From: Augochlora pura
Taxonomy: Eukaryota; Arthropoda; Insecta; Hymenoptera; Halictidae
Assembly (NCBI RefSeq): GCF_028453695.1
Contig: NC_135781.1
Span: 33,986,777 to 34,050,776, forward strand
Reading direction: 5' to 3'
DNA length: 64,000 nucleotides
Of the stretch, positions 38,303-52,128 are shown piece by piece (position 1 is the first letter of the stretch; each line of letters opens with the position of its first letter). The notes under the pieces were generated by a model that worked only from the letters and a program-made list of their open reading frames with translations, had not been told where the DNA came from and made no database searches. The position numbers and the translations under genes are program-made.

Positions 38303-40462
38303 ACAGATCTGGGCTCCTATTCTTAATCTTCCACGGTTAAGACACCGCTTTAATCCTTTCCTCGGTGCAACAGCGCGACCGGACAATGCCCGTGGTATTC
38401 CCTCGCTGGCCCCGGTGGATTTACGCGAGAGAATTAGCCAGAGACAGCCTTCCATGCGAAACCGAGTCCTTTACTTGGAACTAATGCTCTCATCGATTCA
38501 ACGAATAATAGCTGCGAAATATTTTTAATCTCGGGATAAGCAGCTTCGGTTCTACAGAACTATGAAATCATCCCAACCTGGTGTCAATCTGACACTATTT
38601 TCAGCTTTCAGAATATATTATTCTGCTATTCTAACAGCGGAGCCGAGGAGCACAAACTCGCTTTTCCTTCGGTGAAAATATTAAGAATGACGGAAATATT
38701 CTCACGCGACCATCGATTTTTAATTCTGCTCTCGCTGCAGTAAACTAAAAAATTTTGGAAACCGACATCAGCATAAGCCATTTTCCAATCGTTGTTCGCC
38801 GTCCTCCGATACGGCTACCAGATCAAGATTCGCGCGCACGTCACAAACTGTTACACGGCAATGATGACATACCGGAACGCGGGTCGTTAACTTTCTCGAA
38901 CAATGCTTTCACGTGCACGATCGTTCGGATGGGAATCACGTTATCGTTTGATTACAACAGAAAACTGTACACTTTCCACCGGGCAGAAGTCATTTGCCCG
39001 CCGGCAGAGCGCAATAACGTCGACAAAATTGTGACTGGTATTTTACCTCGAAATGGCTGCACCACGAGAGGAAGGGAGGGGAGAAGGGAGGGAGAGGAAG
39101 GAAAATCGCGAAATACGCGGCAAATTATGCAGCTTCTCCGTGCTACAGAGACCATTTCTAGCGCGACGGGATTGGCTCGTGGCAAATGCACCGGCAGCGT
39201 GCGTTCTTATATTTGTGTATCGGTCCAGCAATTAGTCAGTATTTAATGATCCCGCGTAGCGTTCTACTCGCGGAGAATTACAGTTTACGATATCGATCTC
39301 TGCGAGAATGTATCAGCGCTTGTACAGCCGTTCATAAATCATCGAGCATCAGGCTGTTGCTCCGAGGAAAACGCTGCCTGCGGTGTAAGCGTACGCAAAC
39401 TACTTAATCTTTTTTTTTAATTAATTACGTATAGACAGCCGATCGTTATGCAATATAACAATTACCTTCGATGACTGCAAGATGCGGGAGCTAGACATTT
39501 ATTTCCTTTTTTAACTCCTCGACGTACTATTTTCTTTAGGGTTACAAGTTTATTCTGATGCTTTATTTTAACTGCAAAGTAATTCAAATAAATATGTACT
39601 ATGATTGTAAATATGTAAAACGATAATTTAACTGTAAAATACTCGAACTTATGGTACGAATTGGTTGGAACGGCAGTGGTCATTCATTATTCGTCGCGTT
39701 TCGCGGTTGTTCAGTTTCGACAAGCAGATTTGCGGATCGTTCGCTCGGCCATTGTATAAATTCGCCTCGGATTTGATTGAGAGGGCGAAGCGCGCGAGTA
39801 AAAGTGCGCGACTCCGTCAACTGAGGGGGGGATAGTTTCGGTGTTAAATCTATTTTGGCCCGGTAAAGCGCTACACAGCCGGGACACCGGCGAGAGAGAC
39901 CGAGACTTTCATGCGCGTTTGACTTTCCAGTACGGTGGATCGAGTGTTATTGCCTTTGTCCAATGACAGCCTCATTTCCCGGTATCTGTAATGAAATCTT
40001 TGCGAGCGGTTGTTGTGTACGTAGAGAGCCCCCGTAGTTCAGACCTCATTGTTCCAGCCACCTTATCTTCGTGTCTTCCCGGTGATATACGAGAAGATGC
40101 CTTACACGTTTGCATATACACACACAGAGAGAGAACACGGCCGGGAAATGTTTACAGAAATCCAAGCAATTTTTTAAAACGCGCGCGCTGCCGGACAGTT
40201 CCTCTCGAGTTCTAGAAACTTGCCCTGCGACACCTCGCTGTTTAGATTTCTCTGCCCTTTTGTTCCCGCGGCTTCTCCCGGCCACCTCGGAGAAAAGACT
40301 TCCCTTAACTCTTTCGGACGCGAAGTAAAATAAATCAAGAATCTTGACTCTCCACTTTTTAATTGTAAAATCGTCGACCTCGTTGCTTGGACTATTTGAA
40401 ACCCGGAATTTCATTATTAATGTAAATTTTCTCCATATTTTCTCTTCTAAAACCTGTTGAGA

Positions 40463-40508
40463 TTTGGCTTGAAATTCTGTTAAAGTTTGGCTTGAAATTC
40501 TGTTAAAA
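40463..40508 (+). repeat. 23-bp direct repeat, two copies
   Basis: TTTGGCTTGAAATTCTGTTA plus AA(G/A) occurs twice without a gap, followed by a third partial start (TTTGG). Confidence 0.9.
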
Positions 40509-41131
40509 TTTGGAGGCTCGAGCGTCGGAACAGTGTCCACGCTACAATTTCTTCACTTTCTTTCCACGGAAATTTACTGTCCGCGTAAATTCGGATAAAA
40601 AGCGCCGCGTAAACAGTGTTACAATTTGAAGCCGTAAAAGAGAGAGCCGCGTGAAAAAGTGACCTAAAAACCGCGTGCTTTGCATAAAGGTCACGAGTCA
40701 GCTTCTACCAGAAACCATCGAATCGATTTCCGTGTATCACCGCGTGCCTGATGATGTTCGTCATAGTTTTCGAGAATTCCGACTAACGCGCCTAACGGAT
40801 AAAACATCCTCGGAACGGCTCGTCGATACACGGCGCGGGACAAATTTCAGAGCGCCGTGAAACCGTTCCGGCTATTCCCGAGAAGCAGAGATCGCGCTCC
40901 GTCTCGCTCGCTCGTGCCGCGCGCGTCCCTCGCTTTCCTTTTCATTGTTCGCGCTTGGTCGGGACTGACCCAATTTAGCAACAAAACGAGCGAGCGAGCG
41001 AGCGAGACGACGAAGTATTATATAAGATTGGTCAATCTATACTGTTATACATACAGCGTATTTTACTTAGCGTCGAGGTGCGATTTATCGCGCCGTTTAA
41101 ATTGATCTTGCGAGTCGGTGCTCTCAAGGGA

Positions 41132-41156
41132 CCTCCTCCTCCTCCTCCTCCTCCCC
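41132..41156 (+). repeat. (CCT)n microsatellite
   Basis: Seven to eight CTC units. A (GAGC)n run lies nearby at 40987-41006. Confidence 0.95.
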
Positions 41157-41346
41157 GCGAAGCCGATTTTACAGCTTGCGCTCGAAGCGCCATTCGAATT
41201 GTAAATTTCAAATCATTCGCGCGACGGAGCGCATTTTACGGATATTAAATAATATTACTCGCGACTCTCGTACCAACGGTCTCGGGCATTCAGCAATTTT
41301 TTAAACGCAAGTTTTTACCAGCGTAAACATTATTTTGGAGCGTGAT

Positions 41347-41394
41347 AATTTTAGTGGTGCCCTCAGAGCCACTGCTGGCGCGCAAACAGTTAAA
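41347..41394 (-). repeat. Dispersed short repeat, long subtype, copy 4
   Basis: The minus strand reads TTAACTGTTTGCGCGCCAG, then GTGGCTCTGAGGGCACC and ACTAAAAT. It is more diverged in the head than copies 2 and 3 but alignable over the full length. Confidence 0.7.
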
Positions 41395-42969
41395 TAAACT
41401 TTTTTTTCCACGGAGTCGCGCGAACTTTCGTATTTGAACTTTGCCTGCGCAAATGATGCGTAATGGTTCCATAATATGGGTTCACGATGAAGGCGAAGTT
41501 AACTGGGCGTATAAATTAGCGCAACTGTTGGCGCGGAGGATGACGAAACGATTAAAACATAAAGGAAGATAATACGAAGCAGCGTGGAAGACTCGGCAGC
41601 CCGAGAAAAAGATAGTGAAAATCTGTGTATTCGTGCGTTGAAAATATTAACCAAAATATTCAATTATCCAGCTTAAAAGTCGGCTGATATTTTATCAAGT
41701 GTGATCCAACTTTTATATAAAAGGACTTTTCAGTTTCGAGCGAAAGCGGTCGTTTTATCCGCTATTTATTATATACTCCGTTTTTTTATCCACTTGGCCC
41801 AGATGCTGAGAGCACAATTAAATTTACGCAACGTCACCTGGGTAAATCACTTTGTTTATGCACTGTATAAGAAAAGTAAAAGCGGTCAAATTGTTACGGG
41901 TTGTTGCTCGCGTGTTGCAACGATGTTGTTCTTCGGGATCGCCGGCGTCAAACTTGCATCGATTTGACGCGTTTACTGCCGTGCAGTCTGTGACGAAATT
42001 CTTTGCTCGAGCGCGAAAATTTACGCAAAACGTTAACGAACATGTGTAGAAGCCTGCTCATCATTTGGCGTGACTAATGCGCATACGGTGAGCATACGGT
42101 TTCTTAATTAAAAGCACAGTCCTTCGTTTTACCGCTGTCCTCTAAATTCACGTCTTTTCAGAAATTGCCATTTTATCCATTATTTTACGAACAATCCTAT
42201 TTCATCCTCATCCGCGAATCATTTTATTTCGTTCTATATTTTGTAAATCATTTTATTTCACATTTTGCGACAATTTCGTCGATTCAATAACTTCATCTCG
42301 CCTGTTCTTCATCCTCCGTTTCGTCGATACCAATGACGATGACCTGTTCAATACACGGCTCGAAATTTCGCAATACCTCGCACATAAGAACCTTGGCATA
42401 CCTTTTAAAAACATTTCTACAAAAAAGGTGCTTCAATTTCGTTTGTTCTTCCTTTTTAACGCCGAACGGGATATTTTCATTAACGTAGAATTTTTGGACC
42501 GGCGAAAAAACTCGACCGGAAAAAAAAATCGAAAAATTGAAAGCGCGTATTTCCGGCAAAACGGTATCGGCTTTGATCCAATTTTAAAACGCGAGTCTGA
42601 CGTATTTAAAGAAAGAGAGGAAAAAAAGGGTCGATTCCGGCGAAAAGTATCGAAACGATATAACCGTTCGAACCGGGAGACCGTGACAGATTTATCCTTC
42701 ATTTTCTCCATGGAGATACGATGACCGAGCCGAGCAACGCGACCGACGCGGCATTTAAGGTGTGACATCTGAATCGGAACACGGACTAGGAGAGGAATAG
42801 AACAACAACAGTTACATCGGAATCGACCGGGGGCGCTGGTTAACCGGTCGTTCGGCGCGATCGGATAAACGGAGTCGTGGGTACAGTCCCGGACGGCTAA
42901 TATTCTCGGCGAGCACGCGAAAAACGCGTCGCCTGGAAGAGTTTGGCCGCGGGCGTGTCGGAGTTATTA

Positions 42970-43274
42970 CGATGTCCCATAAGTTTCTTCCGCGCTACGC
43001 TACGAGTGACTCTAAGTGGCTGCATTTGTATAAATACGCCGGCTTATCTCTTAGCCGTTTATGGCATCGGTTTCAGTCGTCTCAGAGCTCTTTTAAAGTA
43101 CGTATCGTTTTTGACAAAGTCTCTTTTCAAATTTTTACAACAATTTTGGAAAGTGGGCATAACGAGGCTTCCAGAGAAATGGAAGAATATGTAACATAAT
43201 AAATCCACCTTAAACAACAAATATCGTATATTCATTTCGCATCAAAAAAAGGGGAAGAAACTTATGGGACACCC
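42970..43274 (+). mobile_element. Internally deleted mariner-type element (305 bp) with terminal inverted repeats
   Basis: The two ends are inverted copies sharing TGTCCCATAAGTTTCTTCC (left 42973-42991, right on the complement, ending 43274). Both ends are flanked by TA (42968-42969 and 43275-43276), the target site duplicated by Tc1/mariner elements. Just inside the right end, 43120-43194 in frame reads FWKVGITRLPEKWKNM and then a stop. This matches the C-terminal end of mariner transposases (pattern G-I-x-x-LP-x-x-W). The DDE catalytic core is missing, so about 1 kb of a full element has been deleted and this copy cannot make a working transposase. It could be a MITE-like family member moved in trans. 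Confidence 0.82.
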
Positions 43275-45283
43275 TAATACACATACTTGGCAAGTAGGTC
43301 CTCTTTCCATACTGTCGCGGGGAACGCGAATTCGGTTAAAAATGGTTCACCTTACAGGAGTTATACTTTCAGTTGAACGAGATTCTCCCGTGTGACGATG
43401 CGAGGCCGCGCAACATGCACTTGCCCGCACGAGCAATTTCACGACGGCGTACACGCGAAGAGCGCGGCGGGCCGGGCCGGGGCGGGCACCGCCGCCGAGT
43501 GGTGGTGTGTTGGAGGCCGGTGCGCGAGCGTGTTATGAAAAAGTCATTTTTGCCGGATTCCATCTCGAGCTCTCTATAGAGGAGCCGTTCACGTATCGCG
43601 CGCATACACAAGCGAGTGGAACAATCATGGAGGTGCACGTGACCGCGGTTCAACTGACGCGTACACTTTTCTGTATATTTCTCCGCGGCAGCTATCTTTG
43701 GATTCCATGAGGAACGGGGGATGAGAGAGAGAGAGAGTGAGCTACCGTAGCTACTCGGTGGTGGTGTTCAACCATAAATTTCGATTTCTATCGCGAACAC
43801 GGCGGAGTATTCGATTCTACCCGATGATCTATGCTTCTGGCAATGTAATGCACCTAAAGCAGCCGCAACCAGAAAATCCATTCCGCGCAGCCTGAGAAAT
43901 CGTGCGAACACCGCATAACTTATCGTTGTCGTATTACCGGCGTGTGTATCCACGAAAGTATCGCGGCCGAGGTTTGTCGCCGTTTATTTCTCTTAACTAA
44001 CGATTTCCTGGTTCGCCGCGGCCGATCACGGCCATGGGAATCGCGAGCATCGTCTTTCCTGGAAACATCTCCAACCGTGTGTTTTATTGGTCTAATTAAG
44101 TATTGTACACGCTCGCTAGTTTTCCCTCCATGCTATCGCGATCGCGACGACATCGATATTGACGATAATATACTGAGAAGCGCAGCTAACCTTCCAATTG
44201 TTTCATATTTCAGAATATTAATAATAACAATAATAATTGTAATAAAGTAAATGGGATTATTAAAGAGCCGTGAACTGTATCAATGTATCTCATTGTTCCA
44301 CAGTTGGACGAGTCGCGTCTTGAAAATCAGTTGACCAAACTCGCCGGCAAAATAATTAATAGTTTAATTTAAGCGCGCGCGCCGGAGACACGATCGCGCG
44401 CAAATATTTGCGAAAAGCGGCACACACCGATTGGATTGCAACAGCGACGCGGAGAGCGGGCGGCGGCACACACGGGTTCTGATTTCGATTCCGCCCCGGG
44501 ATCGATCATACGTTACAGACGAATTAACGAAAAGCCGCTCCCCGGGTGGCGAAAGGATTACCATTATTTTCGCCCCGCGCAGCGGATCCAGCAAATCCGC
44601 GCCGCTCCTGCAAATATTCGCTTCCCCGTAACCGTCGAATCATTTGTTCATAAATATTGATACGTTAAAGCCTCCGGGGGCTAAATGAGGCGTTCCGTGT
44701 TTTAATTTTTCCAACGGAGCAGGCACCCGGCGCGGGCGCGCGCGCGCGCACGATCAGCCGGCCGATCCGCCCCGTCGCTGCAATATTGCCGGATCCGTAG
44801 CACGCGACAATTTGCATTTAATTGGCTCGCGATTCACCGTCCGCGTCGATTAACCACTTTTAACCGAAATCATTGAAAAAACAATTAATTGCCCGGACAG
44901 TTTTATACCGCGGATTAAAGCGACCAACTTTTTCATCGGCTCCCGGGACGGACTTAGTGCGCGCGAGCCTGAAAAAAAAGCCACGTCGTCGCGCGAGAAT
45001 CGTTGATTATAGCGACAACGTTTAATAGCTATCAGCGAGGTGTCCGCTGACGATAATCCAAGTCCAAATGTCAGGTTCCTGGCCGATGTAAAAATAGTTA
45101 CAGTAATTAACGTATATTCGAATATTCGGTCACCGGCGGTCGTGACGCGAACGTATTGATCAAGCCGAGGATTTCATGCATTTATGGCAAACTAGTAGCA
45201 ATTTTAGATACCGGAAATATTAAAAGAATTTTTATACGTCGATCAAAAGTGCGAAAATATTCTTCGATTCAGCTTTTATTTCT

Positions 45284-45371
45284 GGAAATTCACATTTATG
45301 CCTAAAAATTCACGCGTTTTCCATTTTTGCCTAAAAATTCACTCATTTTAATTTTTGCCTAAAAATTCACA
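45284..45371 (+). repeat. ~29-bp tandem repeat, three copies
   Basis: TTTTGCCTAAAAATTCAC recurs three times (near 45297, 45325 and 45352), joined by variable T-rich linkers of about 11 bp. Confidence 0.9.
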
Positions 45372-46438
45372 GCGTAACAATTAATGATGCATATCGGGTG
45401 TACAATAAGATTAAAATCGACGAGTCATCTTATCTGTACGAACGAATAGGAAACGGAATATCGGAGTCGTTTATGAAACGCCGTACTAATTAGCAGGGCT
45501 ACAGTATCCGAAATCTTTGTGATCCTCGGCTCTGGACTCCTATTCACCTGGCATCAAGTTTACTATGACTGCCATTGTCTACTCAAACAATCCCTCGTAA
45601 TTAATTCGGGACGTTTTCAGTGAAAACTATGACAAGCCCGGGAACAAGCGGACAAGAAGTCTGATAAGGACACACCATGCCGTTCGTGACGGTCAAAATT
45701 CTTCCACCGCTATTCATCCGATTACTGGAACAATATTGTCCGTGGAAAATAAAGAGGATGCCGCTAATTAAAAATATCATTTTATTGCGCTGGACAACCT
45801 TCGTTGTCCATTTTACAATTGTCAATATAAATTACATAACGTTTTGGCTCGTAATAAAATCCGTCGCAAACAGTCGATAGAGATAAAGCTAGTGCATCAC
45901 GGATTTATTCGCAAAAAGATATAATATTTATTTGTCTAAAAAAAGAAAGGAACGTATAACAAAATTCAACTACGTTATAGCGTAAGATCTGCATTAACTT
46001 TTATTATTTTTACAGAGGACAGATTGAAATTGTTAAGCCTACAATTTATTACACAGTTCCGTGGATCAGCATTTGCTTGTTATTAATAAATTCCTATGGC
46101 AGACGAAAAATTTATATTTATTACACGGCACTTCAATGTTTAAATATTAATAAATTGGTGAAAATTTAATATCGATTTAAGAGACGCGAATAGCGTGTAT
46201 ATTTAGCGGATCATGTGTCAAGGGGTTAAAGGAGACGGATTATTTGATCGAACGAGCAATTTTATCGGTGAAACGACGACACCCAGCGTTTCGTTGGATC
46301 TATTCGAAAGCGGAGAACGTGTCTATGCGTCTTGGTGCCATCGCGATACGGTTTCGAACACACGGCCGCCGGTGTGTGCCAACGCGCGCGAGAGAAACAA
46401 AGTAAATGGCACCGTAAAAAGCCTTTTTAACGCTGCAG

Positions 46439-46480
46439 ATACATACATACATACATACATACATCCATACATATATATAC
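46439..46480 (+). repeat. (ATAC)n microsatellite
   Basis: About eight ATAC units, drifting into ATATAT. Confidence 0.95.
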
Positions 46481-46734
46481 AAGCCGCGTTTAAACCGAAA
46501 AACGAAGAATGCTTAAATATAAACCATATCAAAGTGGAAAATTACAGTTTGTGTTTTGCGATCGATAGCACATCCCAGATGGATCGTTCTTTATTAACGA
46601 GAGGGGAGAGGGGGGAGGTTTGGTGTACCAGCAGAAAGCCATGGAAAGTTTCGAATATGCATGGCTATGCAATTCGTGGGATCCCCGGGGGCGCAAAAGT
46701 TGGTCGGATAAAAACCGAGCGTGAAAAGAAAGAA

Positions 46735-46860
46735 AAGACGAATGACGAGAGGGAGACAGAGGGAGGAGACAGGGAAAGGGACAGAGAGCAGAGAGAACGA
46801 GAGGACGGTAGAAAGGGAGAGAAAGAGAGAAAGAGAGAGAAAGAGAGAGAGAAGGTGTGC
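46735..46860 (+). repeat. GA-rich polypurine tract (~125 bp)
   Basis: Long purine-only runs of GAGA, AAGAGA and GGGA. They keep a plus-strand frame open and translate to an Arg/Glu/Lys-rich string, which explains the 293-codon open frame at 46213-47094. Confidence 0.9.
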
Positions 46861-49800
46861 AAGGAAAAAAAATGTTTCGCGCCGCTAAGCGGTCGACAAT
46901 TCATTTTCATTCGTCTAACGGAGGACCGAAACTTTCAGAAACTCCGCGGAATAAAAAGGATAAATGCAATTCTGATTAACACGTTCGCGGCGGCGCGCGT
47001 CGTGTTTGCCGATTCCTCGATTTACAGGGAAGAGGAAAATAAATCTTCAAAGTCGGAAAAGCTGGGAAAACCAATGAAGCTATTGGCATTTTAGCACGTT
47101 AGCAGTCCAAGCATTGTTTCACGTCATTAACAGACTCGAGAATTTGATGGACCTGCGGCAAAAACATCTACGTAGTCTGCGAAGGTGTGAAACATTCGAT
47201 GAATTTAAAAATACCTTTGCATTATATTCAACTTTGTTTAAATTAGTAAAAAAAGAGATGTATATATGCGTCTTTCGTACCTTGGAATTTGTACAATTTT
47301 TATTGCCTATGAAAATCTGCAGTTCTGTCATCGGTCATTGAAGCGAAGGTCTTCTGAATTGAAAATTTTATTCTACCAAGTGACGTTGTAAAGATTGCGT
47401 AAAAAATTACTGCGCAAATTATTTGCGCGTAGAAAATTATTTCACGATGATACAATATCTGGAAAATTAATTCTTTGGAGACTTTGAGGGGCCGAAGGTT
47501 TATTGTATTATACTTTACTGGGAATTAATTACTGATTCCTGTAAAAATTGTATTCAATTGCGTTCTTTACACAGGTGCGCTAGTTGATGCAATAATACCT
47601 GGATTTTATGTATAAATAATTAATTGACGCGTGCTAAAAGAGGATTAAGTTACTAGACTTGGTGCAGCTGTTCTAAAAACTTATGATTAATCGCTTCCAA
47701 GGATTACAAAAGATATAAACAACGACGATAAATTAAATAGATACTCTGGACCATAAATAATTTATAAAACAAAGTCTGAAGAAATACAACAAAGTAGAGA
47801 AAACCATTATAAAAGACAATTTGGATTATTCTACTTGATATCCATTTTTCAATTTACAGAATCATTTAAATCCATCTTTATTCTCTTAGCGACTAACAAA
47901 TGCCATTTTCGAAAATTCGATCGAAGCAAACTTTCAACAATCTGTAAACAGCGTGAAATTAAAACGTCAATGTTTCCAGAAAATTGTGTCCAACAGCATT
48001 TTACTAACACAGAAAGATATTCTGCAAGCTTCGTTTAATATGATTTACCGTAGAGGACAAATAAAAAACCTGTTTAATATGCTGGGATATGTAAATATAC
48101 AATTGAATAACATTGCACTCAGAGGACACGTGTACAGAACGATGCAGAGAAACCGTGTTGCCGGCTAAAAGCGTGGGTGACGAATCCATTTCGACAAATA
48201 AAAGGAGAAATAAATATTTCAATGGCGTGAAACAAAATGCAATATTTGAAGTAAATTTCGTCGTTTAAGCGGTGTGAAACGGAAATTAAATATTACCTTG
48301 AAAAATCACTCTGGCATTGATTGAAATGAAATTAATCGTTCTTTTTTACTCGGCGCTATTAATAAACATAAAATTAGTGAAATTATTGGATAATCTATAA
48401 TGAACTCTAACAGTTGCTATAACGATCGTTTATTCTTTTAATACGTCCACAAGCCCTTGCGGAAGAATTGATATTAATTATCTCGATTTAAAAAATAAAA
48501 TCCATTTTGTGAAACTTTACAGTAGTTAATTCAAAAGCCAATTTCTAAGACTGAATTAGATACATTTCCTGAGATATCTGTAAAAGAACAAAAGCACAGA
48601 AAGACTTAGACAATAGTTGACAAAAAACACGGTAGAATAATCTCGCACAGAAGTCAAAGTTCGTAGAAATAAATCAATCGGCTGCTAGTCGATTAAAGGA
48701 ACGGAGTAGAAATTTTGACGCACGAAAAAATGAAGGTTCTCCGAGATAATTCTACCAGCCGCGACGACGAGATTCTTCCAGCGAAAAATAATACGTCTCC
48801 TGCGGAGGGTAATGGCTTGAAATAATAATCGATATACATACGCGTGACACGGGAACTTTAAAACCGAGTTACCTTTTCAATTTGAACTTCCTCCGGTGTT
48901 TCTAACAGGTTACAAGAATCAGAGTTTCCCCCTCGAAAATAGAAAATATGGTAGCGGCGACTCCCCAAGGATACGATGAAACCAGCAAATCTCTTTTGGA
49001 GTACATACGAGCTCTCTCTCTTCCACCCCGGCTGTTATCTCTTCGTAACTACGGTAAATCGAATCTGTATCGAACACGTAACCGCGATGTTTTCTCATTT
49101 TTGGTTTATCGAATTTTAGCGTATTTTATTGTCGTCTTGCACGGGGAACGGGAAAACCTTAGCCGCGGCTCCGCCCGTTTCTACCAGATGAAACGAAACG
49201 TACGGTATAACGAGAAGAAAACACGACGCGATCAGAAAAACGTGTCTATTTTTGCTGGCCGCAATTATTGGAATTCCTCCCAACGGAGAGAAAATAAATG
49301 CGATTAAAAACGTATAATTGAAATGTTTCTTTAATCCGGACACGTAATTGCCGCAACGGTACTTTAAAAGCTAGAAATAAACGATCGGACACGCGTTTCC
49401 CTAAATCGTTCAACGACGACCGCAATTTCATTCTTCGAAAATAAAATGACTCGCTTCGGATTGCTAGTTTTACAAGTGCTGAATTTAGAAAGTTGCGGGA
49501 TTAAATGTTGTTATTCATTCAAACACGTGTTAAAATTGTAATGAATAGTTCCCTGCGATTTTTACAACGCGTTAGAAACTCGTTTCCTGCGGCCGCGACG
49601 TTGGAGAACGAGCTCGCAGAACTGCTTGCCATATATTTCGGTATTAATTGTTCGGACACGATCTACATATAAGCGTTAAACAATTGTCTCATTATTTTCC
49701 ACGAACTATTCGGACGAGCGACGGCCGAAGCGAGCAATACGTCGCGGAGAACTCGTTTGGAGAAGACGTTCTGCGGTTACACTTCGAAATTCCAGCGTCC

Positions 49801-51321
49801 ACGGTGGAAAAAGAGAGACGGCGGTAAAAACCTGAAACGCGTGTCCGAAGCCATTTAAATTCACTTGACAACAATTTCCTGCACGTCGAACCGTTCGACG
49901 AACAGAGAGCACCGCCCAGTTATGCGAGACATTCTGTTAGAGTCCCCCCCGCGGGTGAAACGAACCGCGAACAACCGGAAAAGTATAACACGGCGCAAGA
50001 AGACAGAGGAGCGGGGCACGTGCCCGCTCTCGAAAACACGTGGTTCGCCGGCGCATGAAAACAAGTTCACGAACATCATTCTGAACAGGGGATCAATGCC
50101 GCCACGTCCCAAACGTATAACGCCGGTTTAACGAACGTATACTGTACCGGCACAGTTAGACCCCACCGCGTCCGTGTTTACGCATTCGTTGTACGCGCCG
50201 CGGTATCTCAACGCACATAATAAAAAGTGTCATCGAGTTTATGAACCGTTTTCTTCCTGTTCGAAGCCTCGCCTATAATGAACAAATTCATTCACATGTG
50301 AAACCTTTTTCACGCAGGCGACAAAAATATTAATTTGTCACACGAAACATGCGAGACCCGTGTTAAACGCAATTAATTTCAACGTAAACCGTCTTAAACC
50401 CGTGATAAAAAGGCTAATGAGATTTATGCGTTAACTTTCTCTCTGTCCACGGCTTTACGTAAGATAGAAATTGATCTAATTAAAAGAAACTGGACAGATC
50501 TCTCAATCGTTTAATATGTAATGAAACGTTGACAGGAAATTTGTAATGCGTGTTTATCGCGCGTAGAAATATCGCGAACTAATTATTATGGGAAAAGTGG
50601 ACAAGTTCGCTCGTATTTATACCCTGCTCGCGGAACGATGCACGAATCGAAGTTAATTCGAGTAGAAGTCCAAATAAATTTCGATAATGGAATTTTTTAA
50701 CAATATGACGGGGTAAACACGACTATGTAAAATTCTCTGTAACGAGAAACGTGACACAGAAGGATTGCATTTGCTTCATTTAAATTCCAATTTAAACTTT
50801 CGAACGATGAAAAAACTCTATTGAATAACCGACTGGAAATTTAATGAAAAGTTAATATAACTAACTTGAAAGGATTGATAGGCAGTGATTAAATTTGCTT
50901 GATTGAAATCGTTGTTTAAAGCGCGACTCAACGGAGAACGTGCTTGTCAAGGAGCTCAAAAACATTTGATTAAGACAATAAATTGAATGACACGTTTCAA
51001 ACGAGAGATAACGATTTCACTCGGTTCCAGCCATTATTTAAAGTTCAACCTGATAAATAACGCGCCGGCCAGGGGGCTGCGAAGCTCTATCCTTTAATTA
51101 GAAACGTAATTGATTGACGATCTTAAAGGGCACCGGTTTTATTTCGATCCCCGCGGAATTATCCGACAAATAAATTTCCATCGATTTCCGTAAAGTTCAA
51201 ATTTCTAGCCTGGAGAAAACCAATGGCAGGGGCCGTACAGTGTTACGATAAACCACTCGAAAAACCGCCGCGCAGAAATCGCCGATCAGAGGCCACCGGT
51301 TCGCGCTAATTGCGAGGCGGC

Positions 51322-51350
51322 GAGAGAGAGAGAAAGAGAGAGAGAGAGAG
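51322..51350 (+). repeat. (GA)n microsatellite
   Basis: About 14 GA units with one AA slip. Confidence 0.95.
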
Positions 51351-51599
51351 GCCGACGCCGCGGAGAGCGACTCGCGTCGGTTCTCTTTCTAATGAGAGAG
51401 GTATTTTTCAGACATCTGATAATAAACGGAGGTCACGAGGGGCAACAAGAATGTCGGCGACGCTCCGCTTGGTCTCAATAATGTAACGATTAAAAGCGCA
51501 ATAATGCGGAGCATTTAAACGGCCGATGAATAGCGGAGGAAAACGGCTGCTTATTGGTTCGGAGCGAAGTGGGACGCACGCGAGACACAGGTGTGCGAG

Positions 51600-51691
51600 A
51601 AGGAGAGAGAGAGGGAGGGAGAAAGAAAGGGAGAGAGAATGAGAGAGAGAGAGAGGGAGCAAGAGAGACAGAGAGAGACAGAGGAGACAGC
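51600..51691 (+). repeat. GA-rich polypurine tract
   Basis: GAGA, GGGA and GACA units over about 90 bp. It is the second large GA tract within 500 bp. Confidence 0.9.
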
Positions 51692-52033
51692 TTGAACACG
51701 TGACACGTGAAACGCACGCTTCGCTAAAAGTCACGCGATTTCTTTCCTGAGGGAATGGAGCAGGACTCGTCTCCGATACATAATAAAACCTCCAAAAATT
51801 CTCTAAAACCCCATAAAATTCCCCGATCAAAATACCTATTAATAAATTTCAAAAAAACAATATTTATAAAACATTCTATGCCGAAGTGCCGGGCATAGAA
51901 AATTCCAAATAACAGAAAACGAGAAGAGGTCCGTAAACAAGCTTTTAGAAATTGTTCGAATGAAAGTGGATGCTAGCGGAGCAAGTGTCGAGTCGCTACT
52001 GGCTAGCAAGCGAGAGCCGGAGACAACAAAAGT

Positions 52034-52059
52034 GAAAAGAAAAGAAGGAGAGAAAGATG

Positions 52060-52103
<44 letters not shown>
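52034..52103 (+). repeat. GA-rich tract with (GA)n core inside the predicted first intron
   Basis: A purine-rich stretch ends in about 20 GA units (52064-52101). On the sense strand of the minus-strand gene it is a CT repeat starting about 25 nt after the donor at 52128. GA/CT repeats of this kind are bound by GAGA-factor-type proteins in insects. Any role here is inferred from position only. Confidence 0.85.
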
Positions 52104-52105
<2 letters not shown>

Positions 52106-52128
52106 TTCTTTTGGTGTAAAACGCTTAC

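Larger units (their letters stand above)
28975..42969. other. No gene seen
   Basis: Long gene-free stretch with CpG-rich blocks at 30.0-30.8, 32.7-34.9 and 36.5-38.5 kb, each with open frames of 100-200 codons on both strands. None shows a conserved domain or consistent splice borders. Confidence 0.6.
43275..52033. other. No exon recognised; possibly first intron of the signal-peptide gene
   Basis: Contains CpG-rich blocks at 43.4-45.0 and 49.5-50.2 kb, AT-rich stretches, GA tracts and an (ATAC)n. If the first exon at 52129-52272 is real, its next exon must be here or further left. I could not find it. Confidence 0.5.

Noticed and set aside
37911..38528. 205-codon plus-strand open frame
   Set aside because: Passes through a CT microsatellite and overlaps open frames on the other strand. 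No recognisable domain.
42293..42559. Minus-strand frame ending in VIGIDETEDEEQAR
   Set aside because: The acidic ending looks protein-like and there are AG/GT borders nearby, but no family match, no linked exons and an AT-rich start. Could be a gene relic.
45601..45825. Minus-strand frame as possible second exon of the signal-peptide gene
   Set aside because: It has a possible acceptor and a few cysteines, but phase, composition and lack of any family support make it no better than background.
46213..47094. 293-codon plus-strand open frame
   Set aside because: It is kept open by (ATAC)n and a GA-rich tract, giving Tyr/Ile/His and Arg/Glu/Lys strings. No domain and no sign of selection on codons.
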